A stretch of DNA of 64,000 nt, taken from assembly GCF_901709675.1 (NCBI RefSeq), contig NC_051092.1, forward strand, positions 3,538,491-3,602,490, given 5' to 3'. Origin of the DNA: Syngnathus acus (Eukaryota; Chordata; Actinopteri; Syngnathiformes; Syngnathidae). A model generated the notes under the pieces. The model did no database searches. It was given only the letters and a program-made list of their open reading frames with translations, and had not been told where the DNA came from. This document shows, in pieces, positions 24,401 through 35,392 of this stretch. The translations under genes and the position numbers were made by a program. Every line of letters begins with the position of its first letter. Positions within the stretch are counted from its first letter, which is position 1.

Positions 24401-26069
24401 AGTGTTGATTCACCAATGAGTTGTGCAGCCTTGTCAGGGTCGGAGACTTGGTACGGGGAGGTGAATCCACTTAGCCGAGAGAAGAAGGCTGGGAAATCTT
24501 TTGAGGTTCCGTAGGTGGCGACGCAAACACCCTGTGTCTCCTGATAAAGGAAAATACAAACTGGCATTTACCTTTTTTATTTTCTGGGGGGGGGAGGCAA
24601 CTTTTGACTTTTCGAGGAACTACACTAACAATTAATTATGAATCACAGCAATACACGAGCTACCATATGTCTCCTCAAAGCTTTTACCAAGAACTCCAAA
24701 GTGCGTCCGATGTCTAGAATAGATTTGACCCCAGCAGACACCACAGCAATGGGAGTCCTGCCTAGTTCTGTTAGATCAGCACTGATGTCCAAACCTACAC
24801 AAACACCAAACTTATTAATGTGCAAACATGATGATGATAAAAAAAAATAGAAAACATCCAACAGATTAATTAGCTCAGAACCAAAGTTCACCTAATGGAA
24901 AATAAGCACTATTAAAAAAGTGGATGGATGGATTTTTTAATTAAGGACGCACGGACACTCCAGTACTCCCAAATAAAATCGTGTCCATCTTACTGTTCTC
25001 TCCATCTCTGTGCACTCCTCCAATGCCTCCGGTGACAAATACAGGGATGCCAGCTCGCTGTGCAGCTATCATGGTGGCCGACACAGTGGTCCCTCCAGTG
25101 AGCCCCTGAAGATGATGATACATCATCATCATCATCACATCTGGTCAGTGGTGGGAAGTCACGGAATATAAAATGTTCTTTATACTAATATGTTCTATGC
25201 AGCCCAACTAGTCAAAACACTGTTTTGATGAATGTTTAGTTTGTAGATTAAGAATTAAACAGGCAAAATCCGTCTACTTTTAAGTATCTCTGGGGCGGCC
25301 ATTTTGCCACTTGTTGTCAACTGAAAATGACATCACAGTTGGCAGGTCTCGGGTCACAACCAATCACGGCTCACCAGTTATCTGAAACTGAGCTGTGATT
25401 GGTGGAAACCTGGATACTGTGATGTCATTTTCAATCGACAACAAGTAGCAAAATGGCCGCCTCTGAAATGTATAAAAACAGGTACATTTGGCATCTATTG
25501 CATACGAGACATCAAGCTTTATATTTATTATTTGAGTGTTGCATTCTTACTTGGCTAACCACATACGGCAAGTCACGTCGAGACACCTTGACGGATCCCG
25601 CACAGTGGGCCAGGAAGTCCATCTCTTCCATCGACAAACCGACGTGAACCTTGCCCTCAATCACCCCGACAGTGGCGGGGGTGGCATCTTGGTCCCTGAC
25701 GATGGCCTCCACCTCTCTGGCTGTGCTGCGTTGATCCGCTTACTCAGCGTAATTATAACACACAGAAACTTGCAACACAGCGCATTGTCATTCTTATCAA
25801 ATACCTGAGATTGTGAGGATAGGGCATGCCGTGAGTGATGATAGTGCTCTCTAGCGCCACCACTGGACGCTTTTCTGCCAGCGCCTGCGATACTGATGGA
25901 TGAAGTTGGAAGACGCTGTCTAAAAAGAGTCATCGTGTATTACTGGATCAGTGGTGGGATGTAATGAGTCCATTTTGACAAAATCAGGACAAGAAAGAAC
26001 AGAATTCTTACCATTTTGAAATGTTGAAAGTCCTCTTCTAATTATCAATGTGGAGACTCGCTTCAGCAT
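21455..26069 (-). CDS. Bifunctional pseudouridine-5'-phosphate glycosidase / PfkB pseudouridine kinase
   Basis: Eighteen exons join to 688 codons: 26012-26069, 25805-25919, 25551-25716, 24994-25105, 24688-24794, 24414-24540, 24212-24332, 23759-23844, 23547-23674, 23322-23381, 23068-23131, 22895-22989, 22639-22767, 22390-22504, 22173-22310, 21933-22099, 21736-21818, 21455-21650. Residues about 20-340 are a PsuG/IndA domain: [44 protein letters not shown] and GVKSILDIG carry the expected catalytic Glu, Lys and Asp motifs. Residues about 342-688 are a PfkB kinase: [18 protein letters not shown] and the anion-hole motif NVSGAGDS. Together the two halves would phosphorylate pseudouridine and split the product into uracil and ribose-5-phosphate. 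Bacteria encode the two as neighbours, mammals lack them. The start [17 protein letters not shown] looks like a mitochondrial presequence (inference). Two introns are unusual (see findings). Confidence 0.9.
25120..25140. repeat. (ATC)n microsatellite with an adjacent GAT run
   Basis: GATGATGATA is followed directly by CATCATCATCATCATCA, so the tract can fold on itself. It lies just upstream of the acceptor of psuG-psuK exon 24994-25105 on the minus strand. Confidence 0.7.
25272..25482. repeat. Long-inverted-repeat MITE in a psuG-psuK intron
   Basis: The left arm (GGCGGCCATTTTGCCACTTG, then TTGTCAACTGAAAATGACAT) and the right arm (ATGTCATTTTCAATCGACAA, then CAAGTAGCAAAATGGCCGCC) are near-perfect reverse complements over about 48 bases. 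The middle is also partly palindromic (CCAATCACGGCTCACC against GAGCTGTGATTGG). The outer arms continue as CTACTTTTAAGTATCTC against GATACATTT-like sequence. No coding capacity. I recall this as a common teleost nonautonomous element. Confidence 0.8.
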
Positions 26070-26683
26070 TTTGTGTGGACACACCTTGACAGAATAAAGA
26101 GAACTTAGTGACAATAAGCTAAGAGTAATTCGCACAAGAACGTTGTACTGACCTCCGCTGCTTCCCAAAAAAAAATGAAATGCTTGAAACTTTGCCCAGG
26201 AGGCTGAACTTTAATCCCAGACAGTGTTTACACGGCCACATAGCATCAATAACAGAAAACTGCTGGTTAATGAGTCCTCCAGAAGTCTTTTGGGTTACAA
26301 CACATCATTTACGTCAAGACAAAAAAAGAGCTTCAAAGTACAATAATTGCACTATATGCAAAATAATTAGTTATTTTCTAATTTTCCAGGATTTATTTCA
26401 CATTTCCAGGGAACATAATGTTTCTTCATCAGCATTTTTTTCTTTTTTTTTTTAATTTGTTAAAAAAAATAAAAAAAGATAAATTGCGGACCCCCTGAAA
26501 TATCCTTTGCCCCCCCCAAGAAAAGAAATATCCTAGCTCCGCCTATGCAGGGAGGCTTTATAGAGAGGAAACATTTCCAAGGACAACCTCATTATCCTAA
26601 TGTTAATTCAACTCAACAGAGGAGAATTTGGTGTGTTTGTTTTAGTTGTGCACTTAAAAAAAAGAGAAAAAGATAACCCTGCA
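26070..26683. other. Spacer with psuG-psuK 5' end and il17ra-like 3' UTR
   Basis: The psuG-psuK frame has no upstream ATG, and a possible acceptor lies just 5' of the start, so a noncoding exon may exist beyond about 26085. A TTTATT at 26392-26397 reads AATAAA on the minus strand and may end the il17ra-like transcript. No other gene is seen. Confidence 0.45.
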
Positions 26684-29320
26684 TTATAGGACTTGCTCCT
26701 CAACTTCCAAGTCCTCCACTCGTTCCTCATCAAACCACCTCGGGTGCTCCAGCTGGTACTCCCTGAAAGCCTCTAATGCCTCCTGCAAGGCCCGACCTGA
26801 GGGGCAACGGTGATACCCCCCCTCCGCGAGTCCTTCGATGTGACAAACTCGCCCCGGCCCGTGCTTTTCGGTGTCCAGGATTCTGAAGAAGAGCTCCTCG
26901 AACTGCTTCATGAGCTTGTATCGGACTGTGACGTTGAACGGCGGGGGGACGTCTTCCGGGGAACAAACATCTTCAAAGTAAGCCACCATGTACTTCTCGA
27001 AGGAAGCATGGCGCACCAGATGTGGGACGATGAGGCCGAGAGCCGGAGTGAGCATGTCGCCCACGGGCGAGCGTAGGTCCTCCTTTAGTAGAACCCGTTT
27101 CTCTCCACACATGGCTCTCCATTTGGCTCGCACCCCTTGTGAGCACAGGAGGAGGATCTTATCCGAAGAGCCTTCGATTCGTTCTCTCTGCCAGTCCAGC
27201 CACTGGAGACGGCCCAGTGTTCCCAGTCGGGTGGAATCCAGTAGATCCAGTATCACCTCAGTGCCGCATTTGGCTGTTAGGAAGGCGCAAAATTTGAGAA
27301 TGATATTTTTGTATAGTGGGTGGTCAAGGGAGTAGAGGATGAAGACCCTTTTTCTTTCTTCCACTTGGAAATATTGCGGTTGTTGCTTGACAGCCAATGA
27401 CGACGCACTGACGTGATCTGAGGGAAAGGAGGAAATGTATACTTTTGCCAGTTGCATTTTTTCAAGATGGCGGGGTCCACAATTTTGTTCAAATACCTTT
27501 GTAAGATGCGGCCCGGAGCAGATACACAAAACAAACACCAGCAAAGACCAGCCCCACTGAGCCCTTTATCATTGTAGTCCGTGGTGGAAAATCTACACAT
27601 ACAAAAGAAATGGGTCAAATTGTCACAAAATGTAATGGAACTGCAAAAGCAGTACTTACATGAACAGCAATTGATTTTTATCTGCTGTGGACGGCAGCCG
27701 TCATTTTTGCATCTTGTGAAAAATGGCTTAATCTTGGAAGAAAATAATTAAACATTAAGCTTTGATACACGTTTTTTTTTTCTGGGAAGGATAAAAAAAT
27801 AAAAAATAAAAACACAATTTACCGTTATCAGCAGTTGACATGTCAAGAGCTTTGACACATCCAAGGCAAAGGTGACATTGAAAGATGTTCTGTTCTCCTG
27901 TTTGTGAGATTAAATAAGATATTAATATAATCTTATCGGATCTATACGATGCAATCCTCGTGTCATCTTCGAGTACCTTGGAGACATTCTTTGAGAAATG
28001 GATGCCGTCGCTCTGAATGGAGACTTGGTATATGTCCGAATGCTCATCCACCTCAAAGCCCACAAAAAGTGACAATTTTTGATGTTTTTCCACTGACAAA
28101 GCAGTCGCGACTTGAGCATCCCAAAGGCTACCTTGAATATGAAGATTTGAGAAAAAAATAGATAAAGCCGACAATCCCTGGGCTCTGTATTTTAAATATA
28201 ACAAAGAACTCACCGTTTTCCAAACACATCTGGGAGTTTTGGATTCTTTTGTCATCACATCCTGATCATGACAGCAAAGTCAAATAAATAGAAATTCATG
28301 ATTGGATGCAATCACATAGACCAGCTCTTGAAAATCAGATGCATCTAAATACTTTGCAAAAAGAGGGAAACTTGTATTCATTTTTATTTAACCAAGTCCC
28401 TTTTTAAACTAAACTCAACCAAACCAAAAATGGACAAACTATTTCACTTCTGATTTCAAGCCAGAAGTGTTGCTGTTAATTTTCAAACCTCACCTGGGAT
28501 TGTCACTTGCTTTGTGATGGCGTAATCTCCAACGTCCGGTTTTGGCAAATTAAAAGCTAACAACGTATACGTTCGGCCTGGCTCCACCGCCAGCCCGGAC
28601 AATGAAAAGGTCCACTAAGCAGGAAAACAATGTTACCAATTTGCCGCCGCTCAACTTTAAACACGAAGCTCCTTACCTTGCGAAAATTGGGATCGAGCTG
28701 CTGCTTGACACTGTAAGTAAACTGCACGCACACACTTTGATTGGTTTGCTTCTCAATAATATGCAACTGCGAGCCTTGGAGTGTTTGTAAACTTGCTGGA
28801 GAGGAGAGAAGATGAATTTGATTTTTTTTTTTTTCTTTTAAAGCTGTCAGGAGCAACTGGATCTAATTTACTCACCGTCTGATTTTAGCATCCAGGTTAC
28901 ATTCATGATGGGAACGGTCACGCGGTGGTCAACACCAATTCCCACGTAGTCCAGACCCCACTCAGGTGCGGTGGGGGCACGCTGTCGGGCCACAACCTTG
29001 TATTCGTCCGTGCAGTTATCTGACATTTGAAAACATGAGCGCCATGTTTACGTTGCTGACAGCTGGTTGTAGACAAATTTAAGCACTCACAATTAATCGC
29101 GCAGCTATCGAGCCCCTGTAAAAGAAGAAAAGGTGGTTGAGGACACAAACAACACTGAAGATCAGGTGGAGAAAGAATCAAGTCCAAGCGCTCGCGTTCT
29201 CACCGATTGGGCGCAGTCGGGCATCCAAAGGAAAGATAACGCTGCGAACGCAACCGGCAAACACGAGCAGAAGAATCCCACAAGGTTCATTGTGGTCTTG
29301 CAAGAGTCAATAAATGACAT
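26684..29320 (-). CDS. Interleukin-17 receptor A-like, SEFIR receptor with short tail
   Basis: Eleven exons join to 568 codons: 29204-29320, 29091-29115, 28876-29019, 28677-28795, 28494-28614, 28214-28261, 27977-28131, 27823-27897, 27660-27732, 27497-27592, 26684-27417. A hydrophobic leader lies in exon 1 (residues about 12-33). The ectodomain has several Asn-X-Ser/Thr sites. A transmembrane helix (SVGLVFAGVCFVYLL) lies near residue 303. The last exon is a SEFIR domain from about 347: KRVFILYSLDHPLYK, GTEVILDLL and LLCSQGVRAKW. These match IL17RA better than RB-RE. SEFIR domains recruit Act1. Human IL17RA continues about 300 residues past this domain; this protein stops about 60 residues past it. 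The start may instead be the Met at 29290. Confidence 0.85.
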
Positions 29321-29870
29321 CGGTCAAGAAGGCACAACTTTACACTTGAGATTTGCTTGAAATGCTAAAAAAAATAATCGGAGTACTCAGGAAGGGCGGT
29401 GTTATCGGTACAATCATATCTCAGGCCACATTGACAGGAAATATTGCTCAAGGGTGCTTATTTTGCACCGTGGCGTACTGCAAACACAGATTATCATTCT
29501 CCAGACAAACATTTTTTTCCCCCAAGCTGAAATTGTCTCCAACGCAAAACTTTTATTAACTAAACAGGCAACGGATTAGAAAACATTTGAACACCCTTTG
29601 AAGGTTCCACTGTTAGTAATAAATAGATTTAATAGTGTTAACAAAAAGGCAGAAAAATACCAATTTGAATCAGGCAGGCCAACTTTCGGCGATGACTTCA
29701 GTTACAATTTCAGAAGCAACCTAAAATGCACTCCAACCTAAACGTCATTCTTTCAGCGATGAAGGTTATTTTAAGTTCATCATCAAATTTCGGAGTAGTG
29801 TAAGAACATGATACACAGATATCACATCGACGTCAGAGTTTGAGGAGTTGAATCAAAAGTACTCCCGAGG
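29321..29870. other. Spacer: il17ra-like 5' flank and zinc-finger 3' UTR
   Basis: A TTTATT at 29552-29557 reads AATAAA on the minus strand and is a likely end for the zinc-finger transcript. Bases 29321-29550 should hold the il17ra-like promoter. No clear TATA box. Confidence 0.45.
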
Positions 29871-31096
29871 CTACGTTGTCCTCACTGAAGTTTGTTCGTC
29901 ATCAAACTGCTGAGAATCTTCCAGGTTTATTTCCTCCCCGGTGTGTATCCTCATGTGTAACGCCAAGTAACGTGCGCTCGATACTTTCTTTTGGCAAAGG
30001 GAGCAAGAAAGCGTCGGTTCTCCGTTGTGTATTTTCCTGTGCGCCACCAAGCCGCGTTTCCCCGAGAATCCGGCGCCGCACACAGAGCAGGAGTAAACGT
30101 TCCCCTGGATGTGGATGTGTGAATGTTCCACCAGACTGGAGCGGTGTCTGAATCGCTTGCCGCACACCGGGCAACGGTGAGGCTTCTCCCCCGTGTGTCG
30201 CCTCATGTGCAACATCAGACTGCTCTTTTTGGCAAACTTCCAACAGCAAAGCGTGCAGGCGAAAGGTTTCACTCCGCTGTGACTCCGCAAATGCACGACT
30301 AAATCGGAGCGCTGCATGAAATTCTTAGCGCATATCGAGCACCTGTGCGGTCTCACGCCCGTGTGACTCATCGTATGCCTTTTCAAGCTCGCCCTGGAAG
30401 CGTAAGTCTTGCCGCAATCGCCGCACTGAAACTTCTTGATGTGACCTTGGGAGTCTGTGTTACTGTGAAGATTCTCATCCAACGAGGTTTCTGCTGGCTT
30501 GCTGTGATGAAAGTGCAGCGACCTGACATCATCACCTCCCCCGTTCCCAATTTCTCCTTCCGGGTTGGTCCAGAGTTCTTCCACTTTAATGTGGCAGGGC
30601 TCCGGTGTTTTCTGCTCTTCGTCACTGCCGTGCCACTCGTGCTCCTCAGGGGTTAACTCTTTTTTCATGTTTGTTGGCTGCTGTACGTCTGCAGGACACC
30701 ATGAACAGACAAAAAAAGTATTATGTGAAGATAGATATTTACAGATTTTTTTAAAACTGGTAAATACATTCGAACGTACTTTTTAATAATGATTTGTCAT
30801 GCTTTCAGCATCAGTATTAAGAAACATTATGGAGGGTATTTAAGTCGTGCTTTTAGCATGTGAAAACACATTGTGAGACGAAAATGAAAGGTACAATACA
30901 AACCTACGATGTGTTGTTGCACACTGGGCCGGAGAAACGCGTCCAGTAGCTGTCGCTGCCGCTCGTTTTCCTCTTTGGAGCGACACAGTTCCTCCTCGTA
31001 CTCCGTTATCGTCCTTTCAAAGAGTCCAAATATTTCGTCGGCGGCTTCGGTTAGTCGCCTGGCCACCAAAGCCCTCAGCATTTGGACTTTACACAT
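29871..31096 (-). CDS. C2H2 zinc-finger protein, six fingers
   Basis: Two exons (30904-31096 and 29871-30688) join to 336 codons. Exon 1 is an N-terminal helical module (MCKVQMLRALVARRL, then IFGLFERTITEYEEEL) that I recall from a large teleost zinc-finger family. Exon 2 carries an acidic linker and six fingers from about residue 145: FQCGDCGKTY, HRCSICAKNF, FACTLCCWKF, HRCPVCGKRF, YSCSVCGAGF, LSCSLCQKKV, most with HTGEKP-like linkers. The last finger has the pattern C-x2-C then H-x3-H. It is likely a nuclear DNA-binding protein; targets and orthology cannot be told from sequence alone. Confidence 0.88.
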
Positions 31097-32982
31097 TTTT
31101 ACGAGAGCACCGCTGTTGTGTTGTTAAACAATCGAAACCACTTCCGCAGTCTTCGGTTACGAAGCTAAAGCGAAGTTGACAAGCGTTGACGGAGATGAAA
31201 TTATACCTACGGAAAGACTTGATAGTTTTTAATTATCAAACGCCATCGACGATGTTCGTATGAAACGGAATAACTGTTATGCAAATTATAGAATCGCGCA
31301 ACCTCCTCTACTGAACAGAATTGACAACTTCCGCCTTTTCTTCTTCGGCGGTCTCGATTTTAGCTTAAAAGCCATGACGTCAATTTACTGCCACCATCAG
31401 GAGGGAATCTTTCGGTTGGGATAAATAAAGCAACGTGGGAAATTTTCTGGAATTTATTAATTTTAATATATATCATTCTGACACATGTATCTTGTTATTC
31501 ATTTATATTGTATTGTATGTGTCTGTTTTGTAAAACTGAACCTGAAAGTGTGACTCGTTGATTAAAATATGGATACAAATTCATATTCATTTTCGATCGA
31601 GATTATGCCGATTTTTTAAAAGTTAGAAATTGCTATGTGGTTAAAAATATAGTACAAATATTCATTTCGACCTTCCAATGGCTTCACTGGCAAGAAGACT
31701 CAATAAAGTGTTTGAGCCTGCAAGGATAAACACCTCATGCCAATGGATAGCAGGGGATTTTGGAACAGCAGTTTTTAAAGCCCGGGCAGAGATTAGATGG
31801 TTGAACATAAAAATTCCTGTCACATTTTCTCCTGAGCTCGGCTGTATCAGTTGACACATAGCAGGAACACACACACACACGGTGTCTAACACATACAGTG
31901 GACAATACAGTGGCTCTCAAATGCTTAAATTTACTGTAGACTTTTCCATCCTCTGTACATCTATGTGTGGTGAGCAGATTATTAAAACTGTGTTCCGAAG
32001 TCATGTGGCGTCGGATGCCAAATTCTCTTTTGCCCAAACGCCAAACATGCTCGGAGCACCTGATCTCTCTGCAGAGAGGATGACTGACCTGCCACTTCGC
32101 TGAGGTGCATACTATACAAGGCCTGCCCTTGTGCTGCACAATAACATGCAATAATATGTTCCGACTCTGGATCGAATCCAGAATGGTTCCATTGTGATGC
32201 GCCAATCGTCAGAGTGGGAGTGGAGGGGATATATTTGCATGCAGAGATGTGGGTGTGACAATAAGTTCACAATTTGAGGGCTCGTTTGATTCTGTTCTCT
32301 GCCATTTGTTTTGATTGACTTCACCTTCAAGGTAAGCTGAACTAACAACACGGTAATATCAAAATAAATTCGATTCTATTGACCCTTGGCAGCCCTTCAG
32401 GTGTTTTGGTATTCGGTTCACTTTACGCGCATTGAATCCAGTGGCAATTGACTGCGGGGGAGACATAAATGCCTCTCGGCGGTCGGTATTCACACATCAA
32501 GCTTCTTGATGATCTCGCCATGCTTCTTGAAGCAAAGAAATGTAACACGAGACTTGACCTGCCCACGCAACGGCGGATGGCAACGGTGTGCTTGACCCAC
32601 TCCTGTGACCCGTAAAGCTCGCTCGCACAAACGTTCATCCCCACTTCAGCCAACCTGTCATCGTTTTAACTGGTTGCGATTATGTTATGCCGGAGGCTTT
32701 GAGGTTTTTGTTTTGGCTAAGTGAGAAAAAAAGATTATTCAAGCAGAACCTTTTCTGTCTGACAGATGTTATGTAAGTTCGAATTGGTTTTAGAAATTCA
32801 GCCTTCTGTGAAAGCGGTGAAGGCCGTGGCAGCTGCATGTTGTCAAATTTAGCAACTCAGTAGCCTCGTCTATAACAACATGCATGTAGAAGTACTGTAA
32901 TATTAATTACAAAACTAAAATCATACAAAGTAATGCTAACTTAATCTTTGTTTTCGCTCCAAAGCAACAATAAACTGCAGAT
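31097..32982. other. Spacer between the zinc-finger gene and the troponin I cluster
   Basis: The zinc-finger promoter should lie at 31097-31200 (minus strand). A (CA)n run sits at 31868-31880. Frames on the minus strand at 31662-32205 and 32423-32653 lack domain or splice support. The right part holds the inferred 5' end of the first troponin I gene (32228-32331). Confidence 0.5.
32228..32331 (+). promoter_or_regulatory. Inferred promoter and noncoding exon of troponin I copy 1
   Basis: A TATA-like GATATATTT at 32228-32236 is followed about 95 bases later by a strong donor, CTTCAAG|GTAAGC, with the last exon base at 32331. An acceptor at 32964 would then join to the ATG at 32983. This gives a short noncoding first exon, as in the other two TnI copies. 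Inference only. Confidence 0.45.
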
Positions 32983-34672
32983 ATGTCTGAAGGGTGAGTA
33001 GCCGACTATTATTTTTTTCTTCATTCCTTTACATCATAATTTGCTTTTAATTGAATTTTTTTTTCTTTGACTGCCTGTCACATTTTCCACAAAAGGCCGG
33101 TGAGTATGACTAACAAAAAATTCCAATACGTTTCTTGTGAATGTTGAGAGATATCAGGGTTGAGGAAAAATATTAGCATAGATTAGCGTATTAGCAAATT
33201 GGATTTGAATCCACCCTGATCGCTCAGCATTCAATCAATAAGCTATTCCAAGCAGATGTGTAGTGTAGCCATTTACCTCGCAGAGAAAACCCAAATATTC
33301 GGCCACTCGCCGACTCCACTTGAAGGTGAGTCCAGCAGATACGATGTGAAAATATTTGAAAGGCCAGGACCGGAGAGTAATGACCTTCTTACGTTCAAGT
33401 CCATCTTGCTGAGGAGGGCCGGCTCCATGCTTTTGGCTGAGAGTGAAGAAAAAAGAGAAGAAAGGCAAAGATTCATCAATGAATATTTCCCTGATCCAAA
33501 GACTTCAGACCTGTCAGTTCAAGAACTTCAGGTAGCAACCCCGAAATGTCAGCATTTTAACTCAATCACACTCAATGTTTTTGCTTCGCAGGAACTGTGT
33601 AAAGAACTACACAGAAAAATTGATGTCACAGATGAAGCTCGTTATGATATCGCCATGAAGGTGGACAAAAATGAAAACGAGGTAAAGGACGCTGGAGCTA
33701 ACAGAATCCCTAAATGGAAACATTCTTTTGCATTTCTACAAATTTGAATATAAAAAAAGTAAGAATATAAGTGAGTATATATAGTTAGGAAACCAGGTGA
33801 GTCATAAAAACGAACGGTCGGTTTCCCAAACGACTCATTTAAAAGCAGCCGCTGGGTCAGCATGTACAAATTCACACTATTGTGTGACCCACTTAGTTGG
33901 ACGCCGATCATCTCTGGCTAAGCTTAGAAAGGCACGTTGCAAATGTGTTAGCATTTGACAGGATGCATTTTCCGAACTTCGTCATATCGCATCTCGCTCT
34001 TTAATACCGCGCACGCAAGTGCCAGCAATACGACCGCCTCCAGGACAAGTTGAAATTTGATTTGAGATTATAAATAAAAACGATAAATATAAAGCATTAT
34101 AAAGTAACTACTTATTTACATCTCCCCCAAAATATTGTCAACAGATGGCAAACCACAGATTTTGTCCAAATGAAGTTCCTCAACTCATTTCAAAATAGCT
34201 CCAAGATACCACCAGATGGCGCCAGAGCAATAATAATTTCGTTTTGGGCGCCATTTTGTGGTGAATATAAAAATAATGAATAGTTGACTACAGCAGCAAA
34301 AAAGTCAATGTGATGAAATCACCAATCGCGTCGTTGTCCGCAGATTGTGTCACTGAAACAGAAGATTGTCTCGCTGAAGGGGGTTAGGCGTCCCAGCTTG
34401 AAGAGAGTGAAGAAAAGCACCGAAGACATGCTGGGCGCATACTCGGACCCTTCCAAGCACATAAAGCCCGATTTCAAGGTCAACCTTAAGACAGTCAAGA
34501 AAGAGGATGAAAAAGTAAGGCTCAAAGTTGAACGCGTGGTTAGAGAAAGTACAAGATGGCATCGAACGATGTTTATGGCCCGCAGCGGGAAGAAGTGACT
34601 GACTGGCGCAAGAATGTGGAGGCCATGTCTGGCATGGAGGGCAGGAAGAAGCTGTTTAATGCCGGCCAATAA
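32983..34672 (+). CDS. tnni1-like: Troponin I copy 1, slow/cardiac type, divergent
   Basis: Seven exons join to 178 codons: 32983-32993, 33096-33099 (4 nt), 33284-33325, 33400-33531, 33592-33681, 34344-34514, 34586-34672. The start reads MSEGPRKPKYSATRRL. The troponin-T-binding helix (ELCKELHRKIDVTDEARYD) and the C-terminal mobile domain ([16 protein letters not shown], ending LFNAGQ) are well conserved. The inhibitory/switch region is unusual: VRRPSLKRVKKSTEDMLGAY replaces the usual KRP-LKRV-(S)[10 protein letters not shown]. TnI inhibits actomyosin and releases it when its switch peptide binds Ca-loaded troponin C, so regulation may differ here. An additional intron may sit in the 3' UTR (34694-34793). 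ATTAAA at 34855-34860. Confidence 0.88.
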
Positions 34673-35392
34673 GCAAATTCTTCATCGTAGCTGGTGAGTA
34701 GCTGTGAATGAACCATCATGACCAGCATTAAAATTAAATTTTATATTTTATTAACAATGATTTGCTTTCATTCTTTTTTTTTTTTTTTACAGGTTTGGAG
34801 CACTACATTATTTTTAATGGATGAATGCACTTTTTGCCAATTTGGACAACTCTGATTAAAATCTTACAACTTCACTACTTAATTTCATTTGTCTTTATCA
34901 CTGAGTACATTTGTGTTCGGAATGAATTAAACGGCATCATTGCCGATTACAAAACTAATCGAGCGAGGGTAAGAGAGACTTAACTTGAAGTGACAGCATC
35001 GCGATACACTTGCTATCCTGGCACAAGAGTTCTATTTTAGCTGGCCACTCACAGGGCACACAAGGAGTCCTTGAATGTGACCTGAGAACTTCTCCTGGCA
35101 CTTCGAGACGGACGCTGCACACCTCAACGGCTTCATTTTGAACAGCGCGAAAAAGGTACGTAAGAGCGGTTCTCACGGTTCTTCTGTTTTTAATCAAAGA
35201 ATGAATGCAATTTATTAGAATTGAATGCATGGTTTGAATAACAGAGATTAGATGCAAGGCCACTTGTAATAAACAAATGTGTTTTTAAAAAAGAATAAAA
35301 ATGTAATACAAAAGTTTTGGGGGGGAAATAAGAAAAAGCATTCAACAAATTGTGTTTTTTTCCCTGTTTTTTTCAGACAAAAGGCTTTCAAC
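34673..35392. other. Spacer between troponin I copies 1 and 2
   Basis: It holds the copy 1 3' UTR, with a candidate intron at 34694-34793 (GTGAGT to TTACAG) and an ATTAAA at 34855-34860, then the 5' end of copy 2. No other gene. Confidence 0.5.
35044..35155 (+). promoter_or_regulatory. Inferred promoter and noncoding exon of troponin I copy 2
   Basis: The motif GCCACTCACAGGGCAC at 35044-35059 lies about 111 bases ahead of a donor AAAAG|GTACG (last exon base 35155), which pairs with an acceptor at 35376 before the ATG at 35393. The motif recurs before copy 3 (see findings). Confidence 0.4.
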
